DNA of 64,000 bases from Mariniblastus sp964414815 (GCA_964414815.1 CAYPXY010000016.1:1-64000), one strand, 5' to 3'. Shown: positions 9,409 through 18,551, counted from the first letter of the stretch. Numbers and translations are program-made. The notes: generated from the letters alone by a model not told the origin.

Positions 9409-9476
9409 GCCGGAACTGCGGTCGCGGTATCATGAACTGCGGAATGGAGGTGCTGCTCCCGCGACCTTGTTCCGGC
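9409..9476. repeat. Imperfect inverted repeat downstream of the coiled-coil gene
   Basis: The arms GCCGGAACTGCGGTCGCGG (9409-9427) and CCGCGACCTTGTTCCGGC (9459-9476) pair with a few mismatches and enclose about 31 bp. The hairpin lies about 30 bp beyond the stop codon of the minus-strand coiled-coil gene. It could help end or stabilise that transcript, but there is no T-run. Confidence 0.5.
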
Positions 9477-9505
9477 CTACGTGTGAACGCAACCTCAATC
9501 CCTGA

Positions 9506-10387
9506 CTACGACTCATCGTCGTCCTCATCATCGTCCTCATCGTCGGATGCTTCGTTCTTGCCCGAAGCTTCGTTCAACTGCTTTTGTAATTCCTCGATTT
9601 GTTCCAGCAGTGCGCGATGTTGGTCGGCTTGAGGCTTGTAGAGATTGTCCCGCAGGATCTTCAAATCGGCTTTTGCAGGCAAGAGTTGGTCGTCAATATC
9701 CTGGGCCGTATACATTCGGCTAAGCAGTTCCTCAACCTTTTGTAGGCGTGCGGACTTTTCGGCCAGTTCGAGCATGGTCTGGTTCAAAAGCTCAGAATCA
9801 GACAAACTATGCAACGGTTCGTCATCAACGGATAGAAGCTGGATTTCCAAAGTAATCACAGCTTTTTTTGCCTCATTGACAGTGGCTTGAGTAGTAGACT
9901 GTCTTGCAGCCAATTTTTCTAGTCTTTCAACTTCCTGTTCCGCGAATGCAATCAACTGTTTGATCTTCTCCTTCTTTTCTGCCAGACGATTACTGGAATG
10001 ATCCTGCTTGGATTTTTGGGCAGCCTCAGTAATCACTTCCTGTCTTGCCTTGAGGCCGGCCAGATCGACCAGCAGATTGACACGCTGAGTATGCAGCAAG
10101 CGGACAACCTCATCGACGGACGCATTGGAAACGCCTAGCTGACGTTGCGAATGAACCATGTCACTAACGAGCAGTCTCTGCTTCTCTACACGAGCCTCGA
10201 TTTTTTTCAGCCCCGCAGCATGATGCCTGGCCAAGGATTTACTATGCTCCAATCTCGCCTCCAAACGAAGAGCCTCAGAAGAAGGCTCACCTACCGATTG
10301 CCCCTCCACGATCGGTGCCAACATGGCCGTCACAAAAATCAGCATCCCTCCCATCAAGCTGGATCTAACTAAAAGCATTTGATTCAT
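9506..10387 (-). CDS. Secreted coiled-coil protein with acidic tail, unknown function
   Basis: No family recognised. Residues 1-30 form a signal peptide (LMGGMLIFVTAMLAPIVEGQ). Nearly everything from about residue 35 to 275 is charged heptad-type helix with many Lys, Glu, Gln and Leu residues, so a long coiled coil is expected. The C-terminus is an acidic run (about residues 278-293) of mostly Asp and Glu, encoded by a GA-rich tandem repeat. It lies 34 bp downstream of a membrane regulator gene and an ECF sigma gene on the same strand, so it is probably part of that operon, perhaps a periplasmic sensor or target of the regulon. Confidence 0.68.
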   Translation of the reverse strand: MNQMLLVRSSLMGGMLIFVTAMLAPIVEGQSVGEPSSEALRLEARLEHSKSLARHHAAGLKKIEARVEKQRLLVSDMVHSQRQLGVSNASVDEVVRLLHTQRVNLLVDLAGLKARQEVITEAAQKSKQDHSSNRLAEKKEKIKQLIAFAEQEVERLEKLAARQSTTQATVNEAKKAVITLEIQLLSVDDEPLHSLSDSELLNQTMLELAEKSARLQKVEELLSRMYTAQDIDDQLLPAKADLKILRDNLYKPQADQHRALLEQIEELQKQLNEASGKNEASDDEDDDEDDDES

Positions 10388-10421
10388 TTTAAATCTCCCA
10401 AAATAGTTGTGATTCGAAAGT

Positions 10422-11120
10422 TCAGTTGAAAGTGCTTTGCGAGACCTTCAATGCCGAACTTTCCCGAAATATTCCAATAACATTTGTCAATAAATCGTTT
10501 TCAAGATGCGACTGGGAAAGGTCGCTGGTTTCAAAGACTTGGCTCACCAAGTTTGCGGTCAGCATGGATTCCTGATATCGATTCTGCCGGCCAGCTTGCA
10601 ATCGAGCCAGTTGATCCCGTCGGTTTTCCAGTTCTCTGATTTCATCGTTGAGCAATTCCAGCCGAATGGCTTCGATGCGAGCGTGAAGCAACTCCAGCTC
10701 CCGAAGATCGGCCCTATTTACCTCGTTGCCCAACGGATCATGGCCGCCGCTGTCGGTTGCTTCCGCCGATGACACCTGATTTTCAGGCAGCGGATGGTGG
10801 GCCACCGAATGGTTTTCAGTTTGTGAAAACCAGAGAAACAACGCAACCAAAATACCGGCGGCCGTACTCACTCCAACCAACACGGACGGCTGCAACCAAA
10901 ATCGGCCCGGCAGTCGGCGATCAGAAATATTACGGCTCGTGGTCATTTCGCTGCTGCTTGCTCGATGGCAATCGCTATCGACTCCAGAAATTCCCACATC
11001 TGAGGAGTCATGATCGAGCCTGTCCGTCGAGGACATGATCGCTCTTAGTTTTGCAGGAAGTTCTTGTGGAATCGAAACTTCTTTCAGTCGATCCCTGATT
11101 TGATCATCGTTCATGGTCAC
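10422..11120 (-). CDS. Single-pass membrane protein, candidate anti-sigma factor
   Basis: The N-terminal cytoplasmic part is about 85 residues (NDDQIRDRLKEVSIPQELPAKL). One transmembrane helix follows at about residues 87-107 (LVGVSTAAGILVALFLWF), then a periplasmic coiled-coil-like region rich in Glu, Arg and Leu. It overlaps the upstream ECF sigma gene by 17 bp, the usual arrangement for a sigma/anti-sigma pair, and this position is the main evidence for the role. I see no HxxxCxxC zinc-binding anti-sigma motif, so the interaction domain would be of another type. A second in-frame ATG lies two codons in. Confidence 0.62.
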   Translation of the reverse strand: MTMNDDQIRDRLKEVSIPQELPAKLRAIMSSTDRLDHDSSDVGISGVDSDCHRASSSEMTTSRNISDRRLPGRFWLQPSVLVGVSTAAGILVALFLWFSQTENHSVAHHPLPENQVSSAEATDSGGHDPLGNEVNRADLRELELLHARIEAIRLELLNDEIRELENRRDQLARLQAGRQNRYQESMLTANLVSQVFETSDLSQSHLENDLLTNVIGIFRESSALKVSQSTFN

Positions 11121-11682
11121 CCCGCTCAGTCATTTCGTTTGCCAGATTCAGATTGGACTTTCGTTCAGCACTCAGTTGGCGATCAATAATTGCTTTCATC
11201 TTCTTGCGTCCACGATGCAGTCGTGTCATGACCGTCCCCGCCGGGATTTCGAGTACTTCGGCCACTTCATTGACTTTCAGTTCTTCCATTACGCTCAGCA
11301 ACAACGGAAACTTGTAGTCGTCGTCGAGTTGGTCGAGCGCAAACTGCACCAGTTCGCGTTCGTCGATATTCCGCTGAGCATCATCATGGCGACTGGTCGC
11401 CCATTCAAATTCGTTTTCGGTTTGCGGGGTCAGGTGTTCCATTCGCCGATCCGTTCGATGCCGTTTGTAATACTGATTTCGCAAAATGGCAAACAACCAG
11501 GCCCGCATTCGCTGCGTGTCCTGAAGCTCATTCAATCCGCGCCAAGCCTGAAAATAGGCTTCCTGCACCAGATCGCTCGCAGTGTTGCTACATCCGCACA
11601 GCCGAAACGCGACCCGATACATCGACGCATGATGCTCATCGATGCAACGTTCAAAAAGTTGTCGTCGTTCCAGTTCATCCAC
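11104..11682 (-). CDS. ECF-family RNA polymerase sigma factor
   Basis: 192 residues with the two ECF domains. Sigma-2 is at about 10-80 (SMYRVAFRLCG, DLVQEAYFQAWRGL, MRAWLFAILRNQY) and sigma-4 at about 120-175 (LDDDYKFPLLLSVMEELKVNEVAEVLEIPAGTVMTRLHRGR split across helix, turn and helix). The start appears to be a GTG at 11682; no ATG is nearby. The next gene overlaps by 17 bp and encodes a one-pass membrane protein, suggesting control by an envelope signal. Target promoters are unknown, and the downstream coiled-coil protein is an obvious candidate. Confidence 0.88.
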   Translation of the reverse strand: MDELERRQLFERCIDEHHASMYRVAFRLCGCSNTASDLVQEAYFQAWRGLNELQDTQRMRAWLFAILRNQYYKRHRTDRRMEHLTPQTENEFEWATSRHDDAQRNIDERELVQFALDQLDDDYKFPLLLSVMEELKVNEVAEVLEIPAGTVMTRLHRGRKKMKAIIDRQLSAERKSNLNLANEMTERGDHER

Positions 11683-11842
11683 AATGTTGATCCGGTCACA
11701 TTTCGTTATGCGGCAAGGACGTTAATGGAGTACCGCGAGCAGGGACGTTCATTTCAAAAAAATTCGGAAACTTGCTGAATCAACCAATTTTACCCGGATA
11801 ATTTGATCGCATGTCAGCACGACTAAAGAATTCGCGTGATTC

Positions 11843-11942
11843 ATAAGTGGCCAAAAGTGCCATTGAAATGCCTGTTTTGGCCACTTATAATTTTTCATAA
11901 GTGGCCAAAACTGACATTTTTAACCTGGATTTGGCCACTTAT
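11843..11942. promoter_or_regulatory. Two tandem palindromes upstream of the DUF234-type ATPase
   Basis: ATAAGTGGCCAAAA at 11843 pairs with TTTTGGCCACTTAT at 11875-11888, and ATAAGTGGCCAAA at 11897 pairs with TTTGGCCACTTAT at 11930-11942. The two hairpins are 54 bp apart and the second ends 32 bp before the start codon. Arms are identical while the loops differ, which suggests that the palindrome itself is selected, as an operator, a DNA target of the adjacent nuclease-like protein, or RNA hairpins in the leader. Confidence 0.65.
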
Positions 11943-11974
11943 AATTTTCGACCATTCACATCAGGCTGCGAAAA

Positions 11975-13426
11975 ATGACCTCAAAACCCTTGGTGGGACG
12001 CCTCCGCGAACGAGCGCTGATCGCAAAAATCCTCAAAGGAAACGAGCCAGAGCTGGTTGCCGTCGTGGGACGCCGAAGAGTCGGCAAGACGTTCCTGATT
12101 CGCGAGTGCTGCCGCGACCATATTCGTTTTGAAATCACAGGCATTCATGATTCCAATCGCAGCCTGCAACTGAGGAACTTTTCGGATCAATTGGCGGCAG
12201 CCATGAACTCCCGTATTCGGCCCGAAATGCCAACCGATTGGTATGCTGCGTTTCAACAACTGAAGCAGTTTTTGCAGTCGCTCAAAAGCAAACGGCGAGT
12301 GGTCGTATTTCTGGATGAGGTTCCCTGGTTGGCGTCACGACGTTCCGGATTTCTGCCCGCGCTCGAACACTTCTGGAATTCCTGGGCATCGCAGCAAACC
12401 TATTTGGTCGTTATCGTTTGCGGCTCCGCAGCGTCGTGGATGGTCGATCATGTCATTCACAATCGGGGAGGCTTGTATCATCGTGTTACTCACCATATCC
12501 ACTTGCAGCCCTTCAAGCTTGCTGAAGTCCAGGAATTTCTCGAAAGCCGCAACATTCGGCTCGAACATCGGCAGATTGCAGAACTCTACATGGCGTTGGG
12601 AGGTGTACCCCACTACCTGAAAGATGTGCAACCAGGTCAATCCGCGTCGCAAAGTATCGACAACATCTGCTTTTCGCCTCATGGCCTGCTTACTGATGAA
12701 TTTCCGCATCTATTTGCAGCACTGTTTGAAAATTCAGATCGCCATGTGAACCTGATTCAAGCCTTGTCAACGAAATCCATGGGACTGACAAGAAACGAGT
12801 TGGGAGCATTGGCAAACTATCCAACCGGGGGGCGGCTGACCAAAATACTCGAAGAACTGATTCAATCTGGCTTTGTCGATCGGATCGACCCTTGGGAAAA
12901 ACAGAAAGATGCGTTGTATCGCCTGACCGACGAGTTTTCATTGTTTTACCTTCGCTGGATTCGTGGCAGCCGTGGTAACCGAACAGGCAGCGAAGGAGCG
13001 TGGCTCAAACGGCGCGGAACACCGGCCTGGCGTGCATGGAGTGGCTATGCCTTCGAGAACATCTGTCATCGACATCTCGACGAGATCAAGTGGGGGCTTG
13101 GAATTGCGGGTGTCGAAACCCAACAAGGTTGTTGGCGGCATGCTCCGAATTCCCAAGTTGACGAAGGCGCACAAATCGATCTGCTGATTGATCGTCGGGA
13201 CGATGTGATCAATATATGCGAAGCCAAATTCACGGACAGTGAATTTGTGATCGACAAGCGATACGCTGCGGAGTTGCGCCGCAAGCTGGCCATTTTTCGA
13301 CAGGTTACGCAAACCCGCAAATCGGTACTATTGACGATGATCACGACATTTGGTGTCAAAAGCAATCGTTATTCGGCGGATCTGGTCTCCAATGAGCTGA
13401 CACTTGAGGCTCTGTTTCGCAGATAA
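11975..13426 (+). CDS. AAA-type ATPase with C-terminal PD-(D/E)XK nuclease-like domain (DUF234 type)
   Basis: Belongs to the archaeal-type ATPase family (STAND-like P-loop plus DUF234). Residues 5-230 are the ATPase: Walker A GRRRVGKT at 32-39, Walker B VVVFLDEVPW near 109-118, and GSAASW as a sensor-like motif. Residues 230-330 hold a winged-helix segment. The last 130 residues resemble a PD-(D/E)XK nuclease core, with D402 (QIDLLID) and the E416-x-K418 pair in ICEAKF. The function of this family is poorly known; defence, toxin-like and mobile-element roles have been proposed. The gene stands alone, preceded by two palindromes, and has no obvious operon partner. Confidence 0.82.
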   Translation: MTSKPLVGRLRERALIAKILKGNEPELVAVVGRRRVGKTFLIRECCRDHIRFEITGIHDSNRSLQLRNFSDQLAAAMNSRIRPEMPTDWYAAFQQLKQFLQSLKSKRRVVVFLDEVPWLASRRSGFLPALEHFWNSWASQQTYLVVIVCGSAASWMVDHVIHNRGGLYHRVTHHIHLQPFKLAEVQEFLESRNIRLEHRQIAELYMALGGVPHYLKDVQPGQSASQSIDNICFSPHGLLTDEFPHLFAALFENSDRHVNLIQALSTKSMGLTRNELGALANYPTGGRLTKILEELIQSGFVDRIDPWEKQKDALYRLTDEFSLFYLRWIRGSRGNRTGSEGAWLKRRGTPAWRAWSGYAFENICHRHLDEIKWGLGIAGVETQQGCWRHAPNSQVDEGAQIDLLIDRRDDVINICEAKFTDSEFVIDKRYAAELRRKLAIFRQVTQTRKSVLLTMITTFGVKSNRYSADLVSNELTLEALFRR

Positions 13427-13573
13427 TATCAGCCCGCTGTGTTGTCGTAACCGGGATCGATTGTGTAGAATGCCCTCTAAATCAACCCGCATTTCATCTC
13501 GCAGGGTAACGTCATTTCGTCTCACGGAGACGCAAGCGCTGTGCTGCAAGCAAATAAAACCAGGAAACCCAAA

Positions 13574-15733
13574 ATGATCCAACCCAAACCATTTGATCTT
13601 TTGAATTGGAGCGTATTCACCCTCGTTCTCGCCGGGTTTGCTCCCCATGTACTCAGCCAGCAAGGAGATAACGACGTGGCGACCGCAATTGAAACTGACA
13701 GTATTCTGCTTCAACCGTGGACCGGACCGCTCGGCGGTGTTCCTCCCTGGGATCAAGTCAATGTCGATGAATTTATTCCTGCGTTCCAGGCCGCCATCGC
13801 CGAGGCTGCCACCGAAATCGACGCGATCGCCAATCAGTCCGAACCACCGACGTTCGAAAATACGCTTGTCGCACTGGAAAAATCCGGCCAGAAACTGAAC
13901 CGGGTGGGCGCCCTGTTTTTTGTTCACACAGGGAACCTGAATCTTGACAAGATTCCCGAAATTGAAAAATCCGTCGCGCCGATGCTGGCCAAGCACCGTG
14001 ACTCGATCACGCAAAATACCAAGCTGTTCGAGCGAATCAAGGCAGTACACGACGGCCCCGAAAAAGAGACGTTGTCGCCTTCGCAGCAGCGGCTGGTCGA
14101 CGACAAATACAAAAATTTCGTACGATCCGGAGCCAATCTGGACGCCGATAAAAAAGCTCGGCTCTCCACCATCAACCAGGAGCTTGCAGGTATTTTTGCC
14201 GAATTCAATCAGAGAATTCTGGCGGACGAAGAGTCGGCGATCGTGATCACTGACCCAACGGAACTCGATGGACTTCCCGCGAGCATCCTTGGTGGGCTTG
14301 CCGCAGCCGCAAAAGCCAACCGCGAAAATGCCGGAGAAAGCTGGGCGATCAATAATACACGCTCCGCCGTTGAGCCAGTCCTGACCTATGCAAACAACCG
14401 AGACCTTCGAGAAAAGGTCTGGCGTACTTTTATCAGCCGGGGTGATAACAACAATGCGAACGATACCAAGGCCCTGATCACGCGCATTCTGAAGCTGCGT
14501 GCCGAGCGAGCCGGGTTGCTGGGCTATCCGACACACGCTCACTGGCGGCTCGAGCCCTCGATGGCGAAGACTCCGGACACCGCGATGGAGTTGTTGCTGC
14601 GAGTTTGGCCGAAAGCCTTGCAACGCGTCGCTGAAGAAGTGGCCGACATGCAGGCTCTGGCTGATTCCGAAGGTGCTGGAATTAAAATTGAGCCATGGGA
14701 TTACCGTTACTACGCCGAAAAAGTTCGCAAAGCCAAATACGATCTCGATTTCAACGAAGTCAAACCCTACCTGCAACTCGAAAAGCTGCGAGAAGGTATG
14801 TTCTGGTCTGCACACGAACTGTTCGGGCTTGATTTTGCCGAGCTTCCGGAAGTTCCCGTCTATCATCCTGACGTTCGGGTCTGGCAGGTCAGTCGCGGCA
14901 ATCAGCCCATCGGCCTGTTCTACTTCGATCCATTCGCCCGTAAAGGCAAACGAAGCGGTGCGTGGATGAGTGCCTACCGACCACAGCAAAATATCGACGA
15001 GCGGATTTTGCCGATTGTTTCGAACAACTGCAATTATATTCAATCGGGCGAACCGGTTGAATTGATTTCATGGGACGATGCAGTGACGTTGTTCCATGAG
15101 TTCGGTCATGCATTGCACGGGTTGCTGAGCGATGTTCAGTATCCTTCTCAAGCTGGAACGGCCGTCTCACGTGACTATGTCGAATTCCCGTCGCAGTTGT
15201 TTGAACATTGGTTGACCACGCCGGAAGTGCTGAGCAAGTTTGCGGTCCACTACCAAACAGGCCAGCCGATTCCGAAAGAGCTGGTCGAAAAAGTTTTGAA
15301 AGCAGCCAAATTCAATCAAGGGTTTTCAACGGTCGAATATCTGTCGAGCGCGTTGATCGATATGAAATTGCATCTTGCGGGAAACGTTGAAATTGATCCT
15401 GCCAAGTTCGAAACGGAAACGCTGGCGGAATTGGGAATGCCCAAGGAAATGGTGATGCGCCACCGAACGCCACAGTTCCTGCACATCTTTTCCAGCGACA
15501 GCTATTCGGCAGGCTACTACAGTTACATGTGGGCCGATGCGCTGACCGCTGACGCGGCCGAAGCCTTCGACGAGATCGGATCGTATTTCGACAAGGATGC
15601 CGCTCAGCGATTGTTCAACTACGTCTTTTCAGTCGGCGACACCATCGATCCAGCTGACGGATTCCGCCAGTTCCGCGGACGAGACGTCGACACCAAGGCA
15701 TTGCTGAGAAAACGCGGCTTCCCGGCGGATTAG
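13574..15733 (+). CDS. M3-family zinc metallopeptidase (oligopeptidase A / dipeptidyl carboxypeptidase type)
   Basis: Cleaves short peptides. The zinc site HEFGHALHG has H508, E509 and H512 (numbered from this start), and the thimet-oligopeptidase fold motifs around it are intact (GRDVDTKALLRKRGF at the end, YSYMWADALTADA). About 720 residues is normal for OpdA or Dcp. I chose ATG 13574 rather than the upstream GTG at 13541: CCAGGA lies 9 bp before it, and the first 30 residues (NWSVFTLVLAGFAPHVLSQ) then form a signal peptide. Export would place the enzyme in the periplasm, where Dcp acts. Dcp and OpdA cannot be separated here. Confidence 0.9.
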   Translation: MIQPKPFDLLNWSVFTLVLAGFAPHVLSQQGDNDVATAIETDSILLQPWTGPLGGVPPWDQVNVDEFIPAFQAAIAEAATEIDAIANQSEPPTFENTLVALEKSGQKLNRVGALFFVHTGNLNLDKIPEIEKSVAPMLAKHRDSITQNTKLFERIKAVHDGPEKETLSPSQQRLVDDKYKNFVRSGANLDADKKARLSTINQELAGIFAEFNQRILADEESAIVITDPTELDGLPASILGGLAAAAKANRENAGESWAINNTRSAVEPVLTYANNRDLREKVWRTFISRGDNNNANDTKALITRILKLRAERAGLLGYPTHAHWRLEPSMAKTPDTAMELLLRVWPKALQRVAEEVADMQALADSEGAGIKIEPWDYRYYAEKVRKAKYDLDFNEVKPYLQLEKLREGMFWSAHELFGLDFAELPEVPVYHPDVRVWQVSRGNQPIGLFYFDPFARKGKRSGAWMSAYRPQQNIDERILPIVSNNCNYIQSGEPVELISWDDAVTLFHEFGHALHGLLSDVQYPSQAGTAVSRDYVEFPSQLFEHWLTTPEVLSKFAVHYQTGQPIPKELVEKVLKAAKFNQGFSTVEYLSSALIDMKLHLAGNVEIDPAKFETETLAELGMPKEMVMRHRTPQFLHIFSSDSYSAGYYSYMWADALTADAAEAFDEIGSYFDKDAAQRLFNYVFSVGDTIDPADGFRQFRGRDVDTKALLRKRGFPAD

Positions 15734-15785
15734 AGATCAGAGGTCAGTTGTCTGAAGTCTGATCCCTGAAGTCTGAAGCCTGATC

Positions 15786-17030
15786 TCATCCCTCATCCCT
15801 CATCCTTTCCCCACACGCTTTCTGCACCGCCACCGCGACGCCTACCATCAAGATCGCACCGAGTACGTACGGTGCGATCCAGGCCGCTTTCAACATCGGG
15901 ATCCCCAGGCCTGATCCGGCGATGCGAGCCAATGCGCTGACACTCTGGCCGACGCCCAATACCTGCCCCTGCTGATGGGCGTCTGTCCAGCGCGACAGCA
16001 GCGAATACAAGCTTGGCTGTAAACAACTATAGCCCGCCACAATCAGGACTAAAGCTCCGATCAGCCAGTTCAAATTGGCGCTACCGACGGCGTAGGCCAA
16101 CGCTGCGAATCCAAAGATTTCGATCACCGCTCCAGTCATGGCCAGTTCGCGTTCCTTGATCCGCTTGGCCAACTGCCGCACGATCCCGCCCTGAAAAAAG
16201 GCTGCCAGAAAACCGATTCCTGCAAACGCCAGACAAACCTGCTTGAACGAGAAATGAAAAGGCATGCTTTCGGCACTTTCTGAGCCTTTGAGCAGAATAC
16301 TCAATGTGGTTTCAAAACTGGCGAACGCGAAAATGCAAACGAAGAAGCCAAGCAACAACCAGGCAATTTCTCGCCGCATCAACGCCGCTTTCCAGGTGGC
16401 GCCATCCCACCAACGCCGCGCGGCCGATTTTGATTCCGAGTTCAACGACTCCGGCAAATAGAAAACCGCAAATAAAAATGCAACCGCAGATAATCCGGCG
16501 GCGATAAATCCTGGGCTGGCTCCCGGATTTCCATGCCCATCTTCCGGAACGGCAAAATAAGCAAACATGGGTCCCAATGTAAAACCCAATCCGAACGCCG
16601 TTCCGATCAAGGCCATACCGCGCGTTCGGTTCTCACCCGTGGTTGAGTCGGCGATATAAGCCTGAGCGGTTGGAATCGTCGCGGCGGCAATCCCCGCTCC
16701 AATGCGCGTCAGAAACAACCCCGTCAGGCTTTGATACCAGGTGGCAAAACCAAATAATGTATAAAATATCACACTACCAAAAAGTCCGAACAGAATCACA
16801 GGACGGCGTCCAACGCGATCCGAAAGTCCTCCCCAAATGGGGGCGAACAAAAATTGCATCACCGAAAAACTGGCCATCAGCGCACCGATCAACAGGCCGC
16901 TTGGCTCCGTGTTGAATTGATCCGCGTAGATGGGCAACAGCGGCATCACGATCCCGAAACCCAGCAGGTCGATAAACACCGTCAAAAAAATAACCAACAA
17001 CGATGCTTTGGAGGGAGCTGAGGATGACAT
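15786..17030 (-). CDS. MFS transporter of the TetA/multidrug-efflux type
   Basis: Twelve hydrophobic segments in 414 residues. The N-terminal helix FLTVFIDLLGFGIVMPLLP and the loop 2-3 signature GGLSDRVGRRPVIL are typical of the drug:H+ antiporter group that includes tetracycline efflux proteins and close relatives in planctomycetes. A charged loop of about 25 residues divides the two six-helix halves. No neighbouring regulator of TetR type is seen, so a resistance role is unproven. The last codons sit in a short CATCCCT direct repeat at 15786-15805, suggesting the C-terminus has been extended or altered by slippage. Confidence 0.85.
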   Translation of the reverse strand: MSSSAPSKASLLVIFLTVFIDLLGFGIVMPLLPIYADQFNTEPSGLLIGALMASFSVMQFLFAPIWGGLSDRVGRRPVILFGLFGSVIFYTLFGFATWYQSLTGLFLTRIGAGIAAATIPTAQAYIADSTTGENRTRGMALIGTAFGLGFTLGPMFAYFAVPEDGHGNPGASPGFIAAGLSAVAFLFAVFYLPESLNSESKSAARRWWDGATWKAALMRREIAWLLLGFFVCIFAFASFETTLSILLKGSESAESMPFHFSFKQVCLAFAGIGFLAAFFQGGIVRQLAKRIKERELAMTGAVIEIFGFAALAYAVGSANLNWLIGALVLIVAGYSCLQPSLYSLLSRWTDAHQQGQVLGVGQSVSALARIAGSGLGIPMLKAAWIAPYVLGAILMVGVAVAVQKACGERMRDEG

Positions 17031-17056
17031 GGGATTGCGATCAAAATGCAGGAAAT

Positions 17057-17172
17057 TGTAGAACGATTGTCCTCAATCGTTCAGCACACCGGAGTACATC
17101 GGCGATTTGGCTAACCTTCAACAAGGGTGGAACTGCCTCAGGCAATGAACGATTGAGGACAATCGTTCTACA
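17057..17172. repeat. Double-palindrome element with perfect 27-bp inverted ends
   Basis: The 27-bp arm at 17057-17083 is the exact complement of 17146-17172. Each arm is also a hairpin on its own: GAACGATTG, four bases, CAATCGTTC. Thus the DNA can form either two small hairpins or one long one. It lies between the MFS gene (start at 17030) and the end of the FMN reductase gene. It is probably a REP-doublet (BIME-like) or a small mobile element. Confidence 0.82.
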
Positions 17173-17222
17173 TTCTACGCAAGCGTTTCATGCAATTTCT
17201 GAACCGTTACACGTAGATTTTT

Positions 17223-17810
17223 TCAGGAGAGACGCGGCGACAATGCACTTGTTACTTGAATCACCTGATCGACCACACCGCATAGTTGTTTCTTCAGTCC
17301 CTCGTCCGTAAGGTCTTTTCCATCGGCCGAGAAAGTCTTCGTCGCGTTTCCTACGGCGACCTGACTGGGTACCACCAACGAACCAAGGTTCCCGAAAATG
17401 GAACGAACATGGACCAGTCCACGCAGACCACCGAGGCCACCCGGCGAGGCGCTCATCAAGCCGATGACTTTGCCGCGAAAGGCTTGCTGGGGTGTTTCAT
17501 CAGGGCCTTTGCGCGACGCCCAGTCGATCGCATTTTTGAGCAGCGGAGCAATCGAGCTATTGTATTCCGGTGAAGAAATCAGAAATCCCTGATGCCCAAA
17601 CATCAGTTGTTTCAATCGGGCAGCGGCGTCAGGAGTCCCGGATTCACGTTCGAGGTCTTCGTCAAAAATCGGAAGGTCAAAGTCGCCGAGATTGATCACG
17701 GTGGTTTCAATATTTTGACTCCGAGCGTAGTGGGCCGCCATTTCGACGAGCTGCTGGTTCCACGAACTCTGCCGGGCACTGCCAGAGAAGGCCAAAAGTT
17801 TGATTGGCAT
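17223..17810 (-). CDS. NAD(P)H-dependent FMN reductase family protein
   Basis: Flavodoxin-fold reductase of about 195 residues. The FMN phosphate loop GSARQSSWN is at residues 10-18. The SPEYNSSIAPLLKNAIDW motif near 80-97 and GVIGLMSASPGGLGG-like strand-loop (here KVIGLMSASPGGLGG) near 112-127 are hallmarks of the NADPH-dependent FMN reductase / quinone reductase family (Pfam FMN_red). It would reduce flavins, quinones or azo compounds using NAD(P)H in the cytoplasm. No neighbour specifies its partner. The start at 17810 is supported by the MPIKLLAFSGS strand beginning right away. Confidence 0.9.
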   Translation of the reverse strand: MPIKLLAFSGSARQSSWNQQLVEMAAHYARSQNIETTVINLGDFDLPIFDEDLERESGTPDAAARLKQLMFGHQGFLISSPEYNSSIAPLLKNAIDWASRKGPDETPQQAFRGKVIGLMSASPGGLGGLRGLVHVRSIFGNLGSLVVPSQVAVGNATKTFSADGKDLTDEGLKKQLCGVVDQVIQVTSALSPRLS

Positions 17811-17909
17811 TTCAGTTTCCTTGGGTTGATGTTTCAGACTTCAAGTATTTTCGAATCGAAGATTATATCCATCCCACACCCATTGGACAGGATGGCCCCC
17901 GATTCGGTT

Positions 17910-18551
17910 CTACATGCGATTCCTTCGATGCCTGGCTTCGGTTAAACACTGCTCGATACGAGCCGAGACCAACTGCGCAAACTCATCATCATTCAAATCA
18001 TTGTATTCTGATTCCTGAATCGGCGGCCCGATCACAACATGAATCCTGACCGGGCGAATAAAAAAACTTGATCGAGGCATTGCCTGAAACCCGCCATCGA
18101 AACCCATCGGCACAATGGGAGCCTTGACGCGCCGAGCCACCGTAGCAAAACCAAGCTTGATCGGTTGCAAATTGCCATCCCGCGTTCGAGTACCTTCCGG
18201 AAAAATGGAGACGGTCTCATTGCACTTGAGTCGCCGTAACATTTCCTTCAGTCCGCCCAAGCCTGTGCCTTCGCGATCAATCGTGATCATGTCGTTAAAC
18301 TGCAGGAACCAGCCAAAAGGTTTGAACTTTGTCAGCGTCTCGCGCCCCACATAGTTGATCGGCCGAGGACAGGCCGCTCCGACGATCAGTGGATCCAAAT
18401 GGCTTTGATGGTTACTACAAATAATAAAACCGTCTTCGCTCGGGTAGTTCGCCAATCCGTGAACCCGAAACCGGAAATAGAGCGTCATCATCAATCGGCA
18501 GAGCCAACGAATGATTTCTTGAGTGATAGCCTGAAAGGGAGGACGACGCAT
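17910..18551 (-). CDS. plsC: 1-acyl-sn-glycerol-3-phosphate acyltransferase-like protein (PlsC family)
   Basis: Membrane-associated acyltransferase expected to convert lysophosphatidic acid to phosphatidic acid. The HxxxxD catalytic motif is NHQSHLDP (H48, D53), and the substrate motif FPEGTRT is at about 117-123. IVPMGFDG and the final family block are also present. An N-terminal hydrophobic helix (about residues 12-30) anchors it. At 213 residues it is the usual length. Other acyltransferases of this family, such as those for ornithine lipids, have the same motifs, so the substrate is inferred. Confidence 0.85.
   Translation of the reverse strand: MRRPPFQAITQEIIRWLCRLMMTLYFRFRVHGLANYPSEDGFIICSNHQSHLDPLIVGAACPRPINYVGRETLTKFKPFGWFLQFNDMITIDREGTGLGGLKEMLRRLKCNETVSIFPEGTRTRDGNLQPIKLGFATVARRVKAPIVPMGFDGGFQAMPRSSFFIRPVRIHVVIGPPIQESEYNDLNDDEFAQLVSARIEQCLTEARHRRNRM

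Noticed and set aside
13328..15043. 571-codon minus-strand frame
   Set aside because: Antisense to the M3 peptidase gene, which has an intact HEFGH zinc site; a long shadow frame due to codon bias.
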